From: Burkholderiaceae bacterium
GTDB lineage: Bacteria; Pseudomonadota; Gammaproteobacteria; Burkholderiales; Burkholderiaceae
Direction: 5' to 3'
Assembly (NCBI GenBank): GCA_947482555.1
Contig: CANKKB010000004.1
Coordinates: forward strand, 1 to 34,908
Length of the DNA stretch: 34,908 nt
Below, piece by piece: positions 1 through 8,297 of this stretch; position 1 is the first letter of the stretch, and every line of letters starts with the position of its first letter. Made by a program: the position numbers and the translations under genes. The notes below the pieces were generated by a model that was not told where the DNA came from, did not search any database, and worked only from the letters and a program-made list of their open reading frames with translations.

Positions 1-161
1 TATTTACCCCCCTCGCTTGTTTCTTGAAATGAAATCGTTTGAGCTGTAAATGCTGATGAAAGTACATCACCGCGATTATTTTTTAAATTCAAATCAATCA
101 CGCCCTCTTCAAAATACGAGTTATTGTCTTCACCTGTCCATAAACGGATACATCGAATCAC
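1..161 (-). CDS. Cupin-like protein, N-terminal fragment (runs off the window)
   Basis: A minus-strand frame opens with GTG at 161 and stays open to the window edge, 53 codons. A strong ribosome site, GGAGGA at 173-168, lies six bases before the GTG and fixes this start. The protein begins MIRCIRLWTGEDNNSYFEEG and continues with a segment like SSAFTAQTISFQETSEGG. From memory this resembles the N-terminus of a small single-domain cupin family whose members open with an R-x-Y/W-T-G-E-D stretch and have the cupin barrel further on. The barrel itself is outside the window, so the assignment rests on the N-terminus only. Function unknown. Confidence 0.5.
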   Translation of the reverse strand, partial: MIRCIRLWTGEDNNSYFEEGVIDLNLKNNRGDVLSSAFTAQTISFQETSEGGK

Positions 162-213
162 TTTAACTCCTCCCAATATGAATTTTCAACCGATACCTTC
201 ATCTACACTTTCA

Positions 214-253
214 GCAGCAATGAAACTTAAAAATAAAGTTCTCGCATTGCTGC
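214..253. repeat. Inverted repeat / stem-loop between two minus-strand genes
   Basis: GCAGCAATG at 214-222 is exactly complementary to CATTGCTGC at 245-253. Inside it, AACTT (225-229) can pair with AAGTT (236-240), extending the stem after a small asymmetric internal loop. No U-tract follows on either strand, so it is not a standard intrinsic terminator. It lies just after the stop of the lipoprotein gene at 268 and before the ribosome site of the next gene, so it could protect a 3' end or structure a leader. Confidence 0.4.
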
Positions 254-267
254 AATTAGTACCGGGC

Positions 268-1359
268 TTATTTAATTAAACTCGTAGGAATATTGGCAAC
301 ATATCCATTTAATGCAATCGGACCCGGTAAATAGGTTCCTAAAAGGTTGTTTTGGTAAACAGTATTAGCATATTGGGTAGTGGCTCCAGGAAAGACTGCT
401 TGCACCCATGATGGCGTAGTTGTAAATCCAGCGGTCTTGAGGGGTCCTATGATGGTTCTAGTCATATTGACCAAAGCACAGGAAACAGGGCCCCCTGAGA
501 TTATTTGACCAAAACCAGCCAAATAATATCCACCGTTGCCATTAGTAGTAATACCTTCAAAATGGGTCAGGGCAGAAGCTTGGTTATTGTAGGTATACGA
601 GGTCGTATTCGTGATATCCCCTGAGCTTGAATCGTAATCAAGGATATAGGCCTGCTCTTTGGTAGATATATCGGTATAGCCACCCACAATGGTGTAACTG
701 GTACCACCATTGTGCCAAACCCCATAAGCCGTCACGGCATTGTTGGCATCAGTCACCACTTTAAGATCCGTAAATTGGCCAGTACTAATTTGGTAAATAA
801 AAGCCCGCAATTTACCCAGCGGCGTTTCATACCCGCCAACCACTAAATCATTCATAACGCTATGTGGAATGGTTTGACGCGCGCCCGGGTAACTCAGCGT
901 CACAAATCCAGAAGTAGGATTATTCGTAACTGGTCCAGTATAAATATAGCCCTGTTGATTAGCATTTTGAGTAGTGGTATAGCTACCAACTAAGTTCACT
1001 GCACCATTTGCAAGATTGGCAGCACTATAGGAATTAGTAGTGCTAATAGTAGATCCAGCAGAAGATGGGAAGGGCATCGTATAGTATGTGCCACCTCCAG
1101 TAAGCGGACCTTTATAGAGCTGGGCTATATATGTTGTTCCTATAATAGTTGCTCCAGTAATGTAAACATCAGTTGAATTATCAACACCACGAATACCAGT
1201 CAGGCTCATATAATTTGCTGAAGTGGCTATGGGGTTATTCAAAGTCGTATAAGTAATAGCAGTTGAAGGACTACTAGTACTGTCGCCACCACAGGCTACC
1301 AATGCACTGGCGATAACAATGGCAGTTAAAAAATACATACGTTGAATTGCTGATTTCAC
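268..1359 (-). CDS. Hypothetical outer-membrane lipoprotein
   Basis: The 363-residue product starts with a lipoprotein signal: two positive charges, a hydrophobic run, and a lipobox L-V-A-C with the acylated Cys at about residue 23, followed by Gly, so outer-membrane sorting is expected. I chose GTG at 1359 rather than ATG at 1371: GGAG (1369-1366) sits six bases upstream of the GTG and overlaps the ATG codon, and this start gives a normal signal length. The mature part is Gly-, Thr- and Ser-rich, with short motifs such as QAYILDYDSSSGD that suggest a beta-structured, possibly propeller-like fold. I do not recognise the family. It is monocistronic and may bind something at the cell surface, but the sequence shows no function. 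Confidence 0.75.
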   Translation of the reverse strand: MKSAIQRMYFLTAIVIASALVACGGDSTSSPSTAITYTTLNNPIATSANYMSLTGIRGVDNSTDVYITGATIIGTTYIAQLYKGPLTGGGTYYTMPFPSSAGSTISTTNSYSAANLANGAVNLVGSYTTTQNANQQGYIYTGPVTNNPTSGFVTLSYPGARQTIPHSVMNDLVVGGYETPLGKLRAFIYQISTGQFTDLKVVTDANNAVTAYGVWHNGGTSYTIVGGYTDISTKEQAYILDYDSSSGDITNTTSYTYNNQASALTHFEGITTNGNGGYYLAGFGQIISGGPVSCALVNMTRTIIGPLKTAGFTTTPSWVQAVFPGATTQYANTVYQNNLLGTYLPGPIALNGYVANIPTSLIK

Positions 1360-1465
1360 AAAAAACTCCATTTCTTATATTGGCTACACGCTATTAATAA
1401 GTAATCTTGATAATATTACCTTTGTTAGGCCTGAGCAATAAGATAACTAAGATGTCGAGCCCACT

Positions 1466-1597
1466 ATGCCCTTATTTTGGGCAATTTGGGAGTTCACCGG
1501 CCTTACGGAAACCAAATATGGGCATCGTATTGGGCAACGCGGTACTTGTACGCTCTATATGAATAGCGCACCTACTCGTTACTGTGACTCTACCTAA
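1466..1597 (+). CDS. Possible 43-residue orphan ORF or gene remnant
   Basis: The 305-base gap between the lipoprotein and the DUF985 gene holds one coherent short frame from ATG 1466 to TAA 1595-1597. It encodes MPLFWAIWEF followed by TGLTETKYGHRIGQRGTCTL and a tail ending TRYCDST. The Trp, Tyr and two Cys make it look more like real protein than noise, but there is no clear Shine-Dalgarno sequence, and a TAA lies in frame at 1448. It could be the C-terminal relic of a lost gene. Family not recognised. The rest of this gap shows nothing else I can name. Confidence 0.3.
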   Translation: MPLFWAIWEFTGLTETKYGHRIGQRGTCTLYMNSAPTRYCDST

Positions 1598-1676
1598 AAA
1601 TCAAGCCATATCGAGAGCATTAAATTACGTGATTTAGAATATAGCCCACTTCATCCCTTTGAATGACAAGGAAAAC

Positions 1677-2168
1677 ATGCGGGAGATTAATGCTTTTATT
1701 AACTCACTTCAATTGCAATCCCATCCTGAAGGTGGCTTTTATCGTGAAATGTATCGCTCACCAACAATCGTGCAAGCCATCAATTCGCCTAATGATAAGT
1801 CTGCCTATACAAGTATTTATTACCTACTTTCAGGGCGGGACTTTTCATCCTGGCATCGCATTAAATCTGATGAAACCTGGTTCTTTCATTATGGCTGTGA
1901 TGTACTGATTTACTTTTTTGATGCTGAAAATATGTTACAGAGAATTCAATTGGGTCTAATTGGCAAGAAATTTCAAGCTACTATTCCAGCAAATACCTGG
2001 TTTGCTGCCAAGCCGCTAGATGAGGCCTCCTTCTGTCTTGTTAGTTGTGTAGTAGCACCTGGCTTTGAATTCAGTGATTTTGAAATGGGTAAACGCCAAG
2101 AATTGCTTGTTCAGTATGGTCAAACCCAAATGAATAAAGATGTGATTACAGCGCTCACACGTAATTAA
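1677..2168 (+). CDS. DUF985 / Cupin_5 family protein
   Basis: 163 residues. The stretch LQSHPEGGFYREMYRS near the N-terminus, followed by TSIYYLLSGRDFSSWHRI and DETWFFHYG, is the hallmark of the DUF985 (Cupin_5) family: small one-domain cupins of unknown enzymatic role, similar in fold to RmlC-type epimerases. The His in SWHRI and the Glu/His in DETWFFH line the expected barrel pocket. I use ATG 1677, which has AAGGA four to five bases upstream, in preference to the TTG at 1659. It has no operon partner. It converges on the SRPBCC/DUF427 pair, with a stem-loop in between. Confidence 0.85.
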   Translation: MREINAFINSLQLQSHPEGGFYREMYRSPTIVQAINSPNDKSAYTSIYYLLSGRDFSSWHRIKSDETWFFHYGCDVLIYFFDAENMLQRIQLGLIGKKFQATIPANTWFAAKPLDEASFCLVSCVVAPGFEFSDFEMGKRQELLVQYGQTQMNKDVITALTRN

Positions 2169-2179
2169 ATAATCGCTAC

Positions 2180-2214
2180 CAAGCGCTTGCCTAAGTCTTT
2201 TGGCTTCAAAGACT
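2180..2214. terminator. Hairpins between convergent genes
   Basis: Seven-base arms AGTCTTT (2194-2200) and AAAGACT (2208-2214) flank a seven-base loop. Just before them is the ten-base palindrome CAAGCGCTTG (2180-2189). The position between two converging stop codons suits a bidirectional transcription end, but a run of T is missing on both strands, so termination is an inference. Confidence 0.35.
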
Positions 2215-2247
2215 ACATTGACTATTTACTATGATACTTAAATGTAA

Positions 2248-2814
2248 TTATTTACAAGTACCGACTTCAACAGCCTTATGTTGAGAGGCTTTTTTAGCCA
2301 TCACTTCAAAACGGTTGCGAATATTATTTTTAATAAAATAAGAAATTACAAATGATGGAATAACTGAATCGAGCTCAACTACGCTATCGTACCTAAAGAC
2401 TGTTTTATCTTTATCAGTTAATAGCTTCCAAGTGCCTTTATAAAATTTAGCATCACCACTAATTTGTTCAAAACTTAGAAGTTGATATGGAACCTCAGTG
2501 TATTCAACTACGGACTTCAATTGAACATGAAAAAATAGAATTTCCTCTTCAATTATCCTACGTACCCGAACTTTATTACCAAGCCGTGAGACGATTTTTG
2601 CATCAATGATGCCGGGAATATTTTTTGATGCTTCATAGTCAGTAATAAACGAATAAGCACTACAAATATTTATTGGTACGGCATAAATTGCATTAATTTG
2701 CAAGCGCTCACCTAGGGGGGATATCGTAACCTGCACATCATATAGATTGGCATTTTCTTGGGAATAACCTGGGGAGATAAAAACTGCCGTCACTAAGAAG
2801 GCAAATAATTTCAT
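2248..2814 (-). CDS. Secreted SRPBCC (START-like) domain protein
   Basis: About 188 residues from ATG 2814. An N-terminal signal sequence (MKLFAFLVTAVFISPGYSQ) predicts export to the periplasm. The remainder matches the polyketide-cyclase/dehydrase SRPBCC pattern: an early helix containing CSAYSFITDYEASKNIPGI, then strands with VRVRRIIEEE and YTEVPYQLLSFEQISGD, and a long C-terminal helix. Such folds bind hydrophobic ligands; no specific ligand is indicated. A TTG at 2832 is an alternative start adding six residues. It follows the DUF427 gene by 24 bases on the same strand, so the two are probably cotranscribed. Confidence 0.75.
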   Translation of the reverse strand: MKLFAFLVTAVFISPGYSQENANLYDVQVTISPLGERLQINAIYAVPINICSAYSFITDYEASKNIPGIIDAKIVSRLGNKVRVRRIIEEEILFFHVQLKSVVEYTEVPYQLLSFEQISGDAKFYKGTWKLLTDKDKTVFRYDSVVELDSVIPSFVISYFIKNNIRNRFEVMAKKASQHKAVEVGTCK

Positions 2815-2838
2815 TAATATGCTCGTTTTCAAATCAGC

Positions 2839-3123
2839 TCAGGTATCAAGCACTTCGACGCCCTTCCAAAAAGCAATATAACCCGCAATATTACCTGCCG
2901 CAGTCTTGGGCTCGGGATAATACCAGGCTGCATCTTTATTAATCTTGTCATTAACCTCTACATCATAATAATTGGCCGTTCCTTTCCAAGAACAGATTGT
3001 ATTTTTTTCAGACTTTTTAAAATACGCTGTATTTAAGGCTAACGGCGGAAAGTAATGATTCCCTTCAACTTCAATAGTTTGATTTGAGTCTGCCAAAACT
3101 ACATTATTCCAAATTGCTTTCAT
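2839..3123 (-). CDS. DUF427 domain protein
   Basis: 94 residues, the typical length for a single DUF427 domain. Diagnostic stretches are VVLADSNQTIEVEGNHYFPP, the CSWKGTANYYDVEV segment, and AAWYYPEPKTAAGNIAGYIA near the end. The family is cytosolic and very widespread, but its biochemical role is unsettled. The ATG at 3123 has GGAG close upstream (3135-3132). It is the first gene of a likely two-gene unit with the secreted SRPBCC protein downstream; the link between a cytosolic and a secreted product is not obvious. Confidence 0.88.
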   Translation of the reverse strand: MKAIWNNVVLADSNQTIEVEGNHYFPPLALNTAYFKKSEKNTICSWKGTANYYDVEVNDKINKDAAWYYPEPKTAAGNIAGYIAFWKGVEVLDT

Positions 3124-3273
3124 CTTTTATTTCTCCTTTGGTTACAGAATAAATCAAATTCTAGTGTAATGTTGATTTAAGTCTGACATAATTTCAGGGG
3201 CTACTTAAATTTTAAAAAATGATATTTCGATATTTTTATATGACGTTAGTTCATCGCTTTAAATGAGGCTTTT

Positions 3274-3861
3274 ATGATTATTCTTATTCTAGGATTGGTA
3301 CTATTTTTAGGCATTCATTCGATCAGGATTTTTGCAGACCCCTGGCGCACTATGCAAACTGAAAAAATGGGTGAGCAAAAATGGAAAGGCATTTGTTCGC
3401 TGATTGCCCTTTTTGGATTCATATTGATTATTTATGGCTATGGACAATCTAGTCCGAGTTTCACGATTTGGTCGCCACCACTTTGGACGTGGCATATTAC
3501 GGCGGTACTGACCCTAATCGCTTTTATCCTGCTAGCAGCTGCCCATGTCCCTAAAAATGGGATTAAAGCAAAAGTAAAAGACCCCATGGTTTTAGGCGTC
3601 AAGACCTGGGCTTTAGCCCACTTAATTTCCAATGGCTCCCTTGTAGGAATCATTCTATTTGGTAGTTTCCTGATTTGGGCGATCCTCGATTTTAAATCCT
3701 GTAGGCGCAGGAGGAGTAATTCTTTGAATGCCCCAACTGAAACATCTTTAACGATGACGATCGCTACTTATGCTATTGGTATTGCAGTTTGGTTTATCTT
3801 TGCCATCTATCTACATCAATCCTTATTTGGAATTAGCCCCTTTGGCTATTTTGCGTACTAA
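3274..3861 (+). CDS. nnrU: NnrU family inner-membrane protein
   Basis: 195 residues with about five hydrophobic spans. The opening LGLVLFLGIHSIRIFADPWR carries the family signature H-S-x-R near the first membrane helix, and the closing LHQSLFGISPFG is also typical. NnrU was named from denitrifier loci for nitrite/NO metabolism and is related to the heme-containing 15-cis-zeta-carotene isomerase Z-ISO. No denitrification genes are visible here, so the name reports family, not function. The porin gene starts 34 bases downstream on the same strand, with no clear terminator between them. Confidence 0.85.
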   Translation: MIILILGLVLFLGIHSIRIFADPWRTMQTEKMGEQKWKGICSLIALFGFILIIYGYGQSSPSFTIWSPPLWTWHITAVLTLIAFILLAAAHVPKNGIKAKVKDPMVLGVKTWALAHLISNGSLVGIILFGSFLIWAILDFKSCRRRRSNSLNAPTETSLTMTIATYAIGIAVWFIFAIYLHQSLFGISPFGYFAY

Positions 3862-3895
3862 ACGATGACTTAAGTTGGGATTTAAAAAAATAGTA

Positions 3896-5098
3896 ATGGC
3901 TGATATAAAAAAATCCCTTCTCGCAATGGCCGCGCTAAGCGTTTTTTCAGGAACTGCATCTGCCCAGTCAAGTATTACTATTTATGGCGTCGTAGATATT
4001 GGGTACTTTAATGAGAAATCAAGAGGAGCGGGTAGTAATGCTAATTCCCAGGCCAATGCTAGTGCGATTGTTTACTCTGCGCAGCAAATTAGTCGTTTAG
4101 GATTTAAGGGGACAGAAGACTTAGGGGGTGGCCTAGTTGCCTTTTTTGCTGCTGAAACCGACTTACAGCCAGCCAATTCTTCCTTATCTACCTGGCAGAC
4201 TAGACAAGCATTTGCCGGTTTAGGTAAGTCTGGCATCGGTCAGTTTGCCTTTGGCACCCAATACACCCCAATTTTTAATCAACTATCAGCAACTGATGTC
4301 GGCAACACTAATAATATGCCTGGGTCAGCAGTCTTCCCGGTCTACTCTATCTATTCTTCAAGCTTAACTTCCAGTAATACTTATTACTCAGGCAATGTAG
4401 GGGTAGGAGATGTTTCAGATGCATTCACAGTGCGCGCCCAATCTGCCTTATCCGTTCAGTCTGCTAACTTTGCAGGCTTTAAAGTCGCGGGTTTATATAC
4501 CCTTAGAAATGACACTATTAAAGGTAATTCAAAGAACGCGCCAGTGCCGATAAGCAATAATTACAGTGGCTGGGGTTTATCGACGGACTACACTTGGAAA
4601 AATTTATATATTGGCATCGCTTATCAAGCACTTAAATCCTCTAATTTAGGTTATGGCTGCGATGTGCCTGGTGAATGCGCCTCTACTGTGTATACTCCGC
4701 AGGCCAAAGGTTGGGCTGCAACCAGCGGCGGAGTGAATACGCAAGACAATCAATTTTATGGCGGCTTAACTTATAATTTCGATAAGTTTAAGTTGTACTT
4801 GCAATATATCAATCGAAAAGCCACAAATATTCTGGATACTCAATATTACTCGAGTCGCTCAGCCCAACAAATTGGCGTGCGCAGTTTTCTTACGGCTGCT
4901 ATAGAGGGATGGGCAAACATTGGTTCTGGTAAATATACTAATTACGCCAAAACCTACGGTGCCGCCACTTTTACAGCGTGGCAACTGGGATTAAATTATT
5001 ACCTGAGTAAGCGCACAAATTTATACACAATCTATGGATCTGAAACCGAAGCCACTTCAGCAAATGCCTTTGCAGCCGGTGTGCGGATGACTTTTTAA
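3896..5098 (+). CDS. General (Porin_4 / OmpC-like) outer-membrane porin
   Basis: 400 residues from ATG 3896. A signal peptide ends in GTASA before QSSITIYGVVDIGYF, the standard first strand of betaproteobacterial trimeric porins. The body alternates short beta-strands with Gly/Asn/Ser loops, and the chain ends AAGVRMTF with the terminal Phe recognised by the BAM machinery. An upstream TTG at 3875 would add seven residues but would spoil the signal peptide start. A Cys pair twelve residues or fewer apart (GYGCDVPGECAS) sits in a predicted outer loop and may form a disulfide, which is uncommon in porins. Role: passive diffusion of small hydrophilic solutes. Confidence 0.92.
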   Translation: MADIKKSLLAMAALSVFSGTASAQSSITIYGVVDIGYFNEKSRGAGSNANSQANASAIVYSAQQISRLGFKGTEDLGGGLVAFFAAETDLQPANSSLSTWQTRQAFAGLGKSGIGQFAFGTQYTPIFNQLSATDVGNTNNMPGSAVFPVYSIYSSSLTSSNTYYSGNVGVGDVSDAFTVRAQSALSVQSANFAGFKVAGLYTLRNDTIKGNSKNAPVPISNNYSGWGLSTDYTWKNLYIGIAYQALKSSNLGYGCDVPGECASTVYTPQAKGWAATSGGVNTQDNQFYGGLTYNFDKFKLYLQYINRKATNILDTQYYSSRSAQQIGVRSFLTAAIEGWANIGSGKYTNYAKTYGAATFTAWQLGLNYYLSKRTNLYTIYGSETEATSANAFAAGVRMTF

Positions 5099-5141
5099 TT
5101 GATTAGATAGCTGAATTAAAAAGAGCAATAGAAATACTTTC

Positions 5142-5160
5142 GAATAGTCATTTGCTATTC
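5142..5160 (+). terminator. Weak stem-loop after the porin gene
   Basis: GAATAG (5142-5147) pairs with CTATTC (5155-5160) around a seven-base loop and is followed by a mixed T-rich stretch. It is the only hairpin I find after the porin stop. The short AT-rich stem makes it a weak candidate. Confidence 0.3.
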
Positions 5161-5173
5161 TGTAATTTAAATA

Positions 5174-5326
5174 TTAGCCGCCTTGACAAGCTAGCGGCAT
5201 ATCCCACAAGGTGCGGGCACTTCCATAATTACAATTAGGCCCAACTGGCGAAGAAGTGCTGGCAAGACATCCGCTTAATGCCAAGCTTATCCAGATTCCT
5301 AACGATATCTTTAATAATTCTTTCAT
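5174..5326 (-). CDS. Small lipoprotein, 50 residues
   Basis: A short minus-strand gene encodes MKELLKISLGIWISLALSGC followed by a 30-residue tail ending LWDMPLACQGG. The lipobox L-S-G-C is textbook, with the modified Cys at residue 20 and Leu at +2, which predicts outer-membrane sorting. The mature part is only 31 residues and holds two further Cys (residues 32 and 47), which could form a disulfide. No strong ribosome site is visible before the ATG. Mini-lipoproteins of this type are common and easily missed by annotation. Function unknown. Confidence 0.65.
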   Translation of the reverse strand: MKELLKISLGIWISLALSGCLASTSSPVGPNCNYGSARTLWDMPLACQGG

Positions 5327-5348
5327 ACCAAATTTCTGATGTAATTAT

Positions 5349-5792
5349 TTAAGGGTTAAGTTTATTCAGTTGCTCATCCTCAATGAGAGCCCACGTACTA
5401 TCGCCCAATTTTTTTACCGCCATAGAATATGTCCAGTTTTCAGGGATGCCACAACTCCACTCTGATGGACCACTTTGAATCAGAATATTTTCTGAATTAC
5501 GTTTATCAAAATAAAGGTGGTAAATTTTTCCATGAATTGGATTAAAACTAAATTTTGCACGATGAACTAATTCTGTCGCATCAAGTCTTGCTTGCAAAGC
5601 CCTCGCCTGCTTCATTAAAATCTCAGCCTGCTCCATAATTCGCTCATACTCTTGCTTGGCATTTTGACGAGCGACATTAACAGCTTTATCTTTTTCTTCG
5701 ACGATTTTGATTGGGGCAAAGGCTGGGGAACCAACCTCCATTGGGTATTCAATACCGGCATGTCTAGCGGGATCAGTGTCTTCTATTCGCAT
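5349..5792 (-). CDS. DUF2452 domain protein
   Basis: 147 residues, close to the usual length of the family. The core shows VGSPAFAPIKI, a Gln/Glu-rich helix (ARQNAKQEYERIMEQAEILM, with a further RALQARL) that is probably a coiled coil, and then FNPIHGKIYHLYF and GPSEWSCGIPENW, which match DUF2452 as I know it. The family is of unknown function, cytosolic, and found in proteobacteria and some eukaryotes. It ends shortly upstream of the small lipoprotein gene on the same strand. Confidence 0.8.
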   Translation of the reverse strand: MRIEDTDPARHAGIEYPMEVGSPAFAPIKIVEEKDKAVNVARQNAKQEYERIMEQAEILMKQARALQARLDATELVHRAKFSFNPIHGKIYHLYFDKRNSENILIQSGPSEWSCGIPENWTYSMAVKKLGDSTWALIEDEQLNKLNP

Positions 5793-5847
5793 AGGAAGTC
5801 ATTTTAATCAAAAATAGACTTATCTGCTTGAGTCTTAATTAAGCCAG

Positions 5848-6246
5848 TTAAATTTTAAAATTTACCAACCAAAGTGCGCTAGGCCCCAATAGTCTAGATA
5901 TTAGCGATCTATTTTTAGCAAAAAAATTATAAGCAACTTTAAGTGCGGGCTGTAACAATTTTCTTGAGAAAAGCCATGCTAAGAAAGGTAGCCGCGCCCG
6001 ACGATAGGCCTCTGGAAAAACAGAAATGCCATTAATGAGCGTTCCATCCGCAAATTGACCATACATGGCAGCCAAAGCCTGTTCGCATGTAATGCCAATT
6101 TTTTGAGGATCATAATGAGCAGAGTTAATATCAACAAAATTTAAAAGTCCAGCTCCATTACGCTTGGATAAAAATAAAATCTCTGCTTGGCACAAAGGGC
6201 ATGCCCCATCAAAAAAAAGAGTTAAGGTTTGTAGATTAGGGGCCAT
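5848..6246 (-). CDS. DCC family thiol-disulfide oxidoreductase-like protein (DUF393)
   Basis: 132 residues. The N-terminal LTLFFDGACPLCQAEI is the DCC signature, with a thioredoxin-like C-x-x-C at residues 16 and 19. The C-terminal half is hydrophobic, with LPFLAWLFSRKLLQPALKVA, as usual for the family. A redox or membrane-associated role is commonly assumed but not proven. It stands alone and is divergent to the HPP-CBS relic. Confidence 0.88.
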   Translation of the reverse strand: MAPNLQTLTLFFDGACPLCQAEILFLSKRNGAGLLNFVDINSAHYDPQKIGITCEQALAAMYGQFADGTLINGISVFPEAYRRARLPFLAWLFSRKLLQPALKVAYNFFAKNRSLISRLLGPSALWLVNFKI

Positions 6247-6356
6247 TTTATTTGCTATAAAAAAATTACTTTACCTATTTTATACAAAGACCCGCCTACA
6301 ATAGACCAAGTAGCGCCTATTTTGGTGCATTTGAAGAGGGCTTATTAGGGCCGCTT

Positions 6357-6828
6357 TTGAAACAATTGTTCAAACAGTTAATTACCTTTGCTTTGCCCGA
6401 AGCAGCCTCAGTTTCGTGGTTGGAGCGTTTTAGGTCTGTTTAGGTGTAGCGTTAGCCTTACTAGCAATGATTGGCCTTGGTTTTTTGTTCGCCAGTTATG
6501 GCAATACATCTTCATGGATTGTTGCCTCGATGGGCGCTAGTGCATTTTTACTTTTTATCCTCCCCTCAAGCCCAATGGCACAAACCTGGGCGGTTATTGG
6601 AGGTAGTTGTGTAATAGTTTGCCTAATGTCATTTGGCAGGTAATGAGCATGCCGGTGAAGGTTATTAGTGAAGATCGTAATATGCTTGACTTAGCTGAAA
6701 TATTTTGTGGTGATGGTCACCATCACATTCCCGTAATTAATGCTAATCAGCAGTTAGTTGGAATGATTACCCAATCTGACTTTGTACAAGCTGTCGATCA
6801 GTCCGTTATTTTTAATGAAATGGACTAA
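6357..6828 (+). pseudogene. Relic of an HPP family / CBS-domain membrane protein
   Basis: Three pieces of one protein lie in different frames. First comes LFKQLITFALPEAASVSWLE running into stop codons near 6442. Next, in another frame, is a membrane segment containing IVASMGASAFLLFILPSSPM and AQTWAVIGG, which is the HPP signature (glycine-rich helices, 'MGASA', 'SPxAQPWxVxGG'). Last, from about 6646 to 6828, is one CBS motif, PVKVISEDRNMLDLAEIF followed by GDGHHHIPVIN and GMITQSDFV. Intact HPP-CBS proteins are several hundred residues, so most of the membrane domain and the first CBS motif have been deleted. The gene is non-functional unless the CBS stub is expressed alone. Confidence 0.75.
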
Positions 6829-6849
6829 GATTATTGGTCATACTCAGTG

Positions 6850-7971
6850 CTATTTTCTCGTATATATTTCTGCCGATGCCACTGCAGCTACATTATCTCT
6901 GCCGCCTACAATCAAGACATCGCCATTTAATAAACGTGTTGCATTATGACGCCAGCGCGGTATAGTCATTGATCCTGTCGCAGCGAATTTGCCTGTTACT
7001 GGATCATATAGTTCGGCTGAGGAAAGTGCATCTACTCCATCATAGGCTCCACCGGCTATCAGCACTTTGCCATCAACCAGAAGTGTGCCAGTTTGGCGCC
7101 CTGTTGCATTGATCATCGAGCCCGTAAATGAGAAGGTACCCGTTTGGACGTTATATAGGCTCGCAGATGCTAGAGTAGTTGAGCTATCGCCGTAACCGCC
7201 TGCTATCAGCACTTTACCATCCAATAAAAGATTAGCGGTTGGAAAGCGTCGCGGTGTTCCCATTGAACCAGTAACACTAAAGACGCCAGTACTAGGATCA
7301 TAAATTTCTGGTGCATCTAAATAGGCGCCGTTATAACCACCCGCTATTAATACCTTGCCGTTACTCAGTAGCGTTGCAGTATGGTTGCGACGTGCAGTAG
7401 ATAAGGATCCAGTTGGTGAGAAGGTTCCGGTTGTGGGATCATAGAGTTCAGCGCTAGCAAGTGGAAAAGAATTGTCATTAATGCTATACCCACCAACCAC
7501 TAGCACCTTACCATTATTAAGTAAGGTTGCTGAGGGGTTAACACGCGCAGTGCTCATATTACTTGTAAGTGTCCACGTACCGGTTGTAGGATTGTAGAGT
7601 TCCACCGCGGCAATAGCAGTCGCAGTATTATCTTCGCCTCCAGCCACAAAAACTCTGCCATCTAAAAGTCGCGCAGAGGCTGCAGCATCGCGAGGGAACG
7701 ACATAGATCCAGTTGCGCTAAATGTCCTTGTTGTTGGATCGTAGAGGTCAGCTGAAGCAACTGCGATTGCCGCGGATCCTATACCCCCTGCTACTAGTAC
7801 CCGTCCATCAAGCAATAAATCCGCCGTTGGCATGGAGCGGGGCGAAGTCATCATACCGACCGCAGAGAATGATCCCGTGGCGCTCGAAGAATTAGTTTCT
7901 CCACTGTTACCACAAGCAACCACAATGGCACCAGCGCAGATAAATAAAACTAAATAGATAAAATTTTTCAT
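6850..7971 (-). CDS. Seven-blade Kelch-type beta-propeller lipoprotein
   Basis: 373 residues. The signal sequence ends in a lipobox (V-V-A-C, Cys 20, then Gly). The mature protein has seven copies of a roughly 47-residue repeat, each with G-K/R-V-L/F-V/I-A/V-G-G and a following ASAELYDPTTGTFSATGSM-type segment, which is the Kelch/galactose-oxidase propeller pattern. Seven blades make a closed propeller. Such proteins usually bind polysaccharide or protein at the cell surface; no catalytic residues are evident. The near-identical repeats could recombine. It is a single gene facing the HPP-CBS relic. Confidence 0.85.
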   Translation of the reverse strand: MKNFIYLVLFICAGAIVVACGNSGETNSSSATGSFSAVGMMTSPRSMPTADLLLDGRVLVAGGIGSAAIAVASADLYDPTTRTFSATGSMSFPRDAAASARLLDGRVFVAGGEDNTATAIAAVELYNPTTGTWTLTSNMSTARVNPSATLLNNGKVLVVGGYSINDNSFPLASAELYDPTTGTFSPTGSLSTARRNHTATLLSNGKVLIAGGYNGAYLDAPEIYDPSTGVFSVTGSMGTPRRFPTANLLLDGKVLIAGGYGDSSTTLASASLYNVQTGTFSFTGSMINATGRQTGTLLVDGKVLIAGGAYDGVDALSSAELYDPVTGKFAATGSMTIPRWRHNATRLLNGDVLIVGGRDNVAAVASAEIYTRK

Positions 7972-8076
7972 ATATAAATTTCTAATTAGTCTAAGTATAA
8001 TTACAATTACCTGAAAATAATTAATTTATTGAGGGTAATTTTTGTTAGTAACCAAAACAAGAAAAAGGAAGAACTG

Positions 8077-8226
8077 ATGTCTAGGGATAAGTTAGGTTTA
8101 TTTGCTTTTGGCTTAACATTGCTTGGGTTTATTATTCTTGTGCGAACTAACTCCTATATATTATTTTCTATCGGAATAGTAAGCGTGGCTTTTTTGGTTT
8201 TTACAAAAAATAAGTATATTAAATAG
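8077..8226 (+). CDS. Small inner-membrane protein, 49 residues
   Basis: From ATG 8077 the product is MSRDKLGLFAFGLTLLGFII with a second hydrophobic span (SYILFSIGIVSVAFLVF) and a basic tail KNKYIK. GGAAG lies five bases upstream of the ATG. A longer reading from TTG 8029 would add only Lys-rich residues without a ribosome site. It looks like a two-helix hairpin membrane protein with a positively charged, probably cytoplasmic, C-terminus. No family recognised. Confidence 0.6.
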   Translation: MSRDKLGLFAFGLTLLGFIILVRTNSYILFSIGIVSVAFLVFTKNKYIK

Positions 8227-8297
8227 AAAAAATACTAACCCTGAAATTTAAATTCTAAATAAAGAATTAATTTTTACTAAATAAGTGGATTAATATC

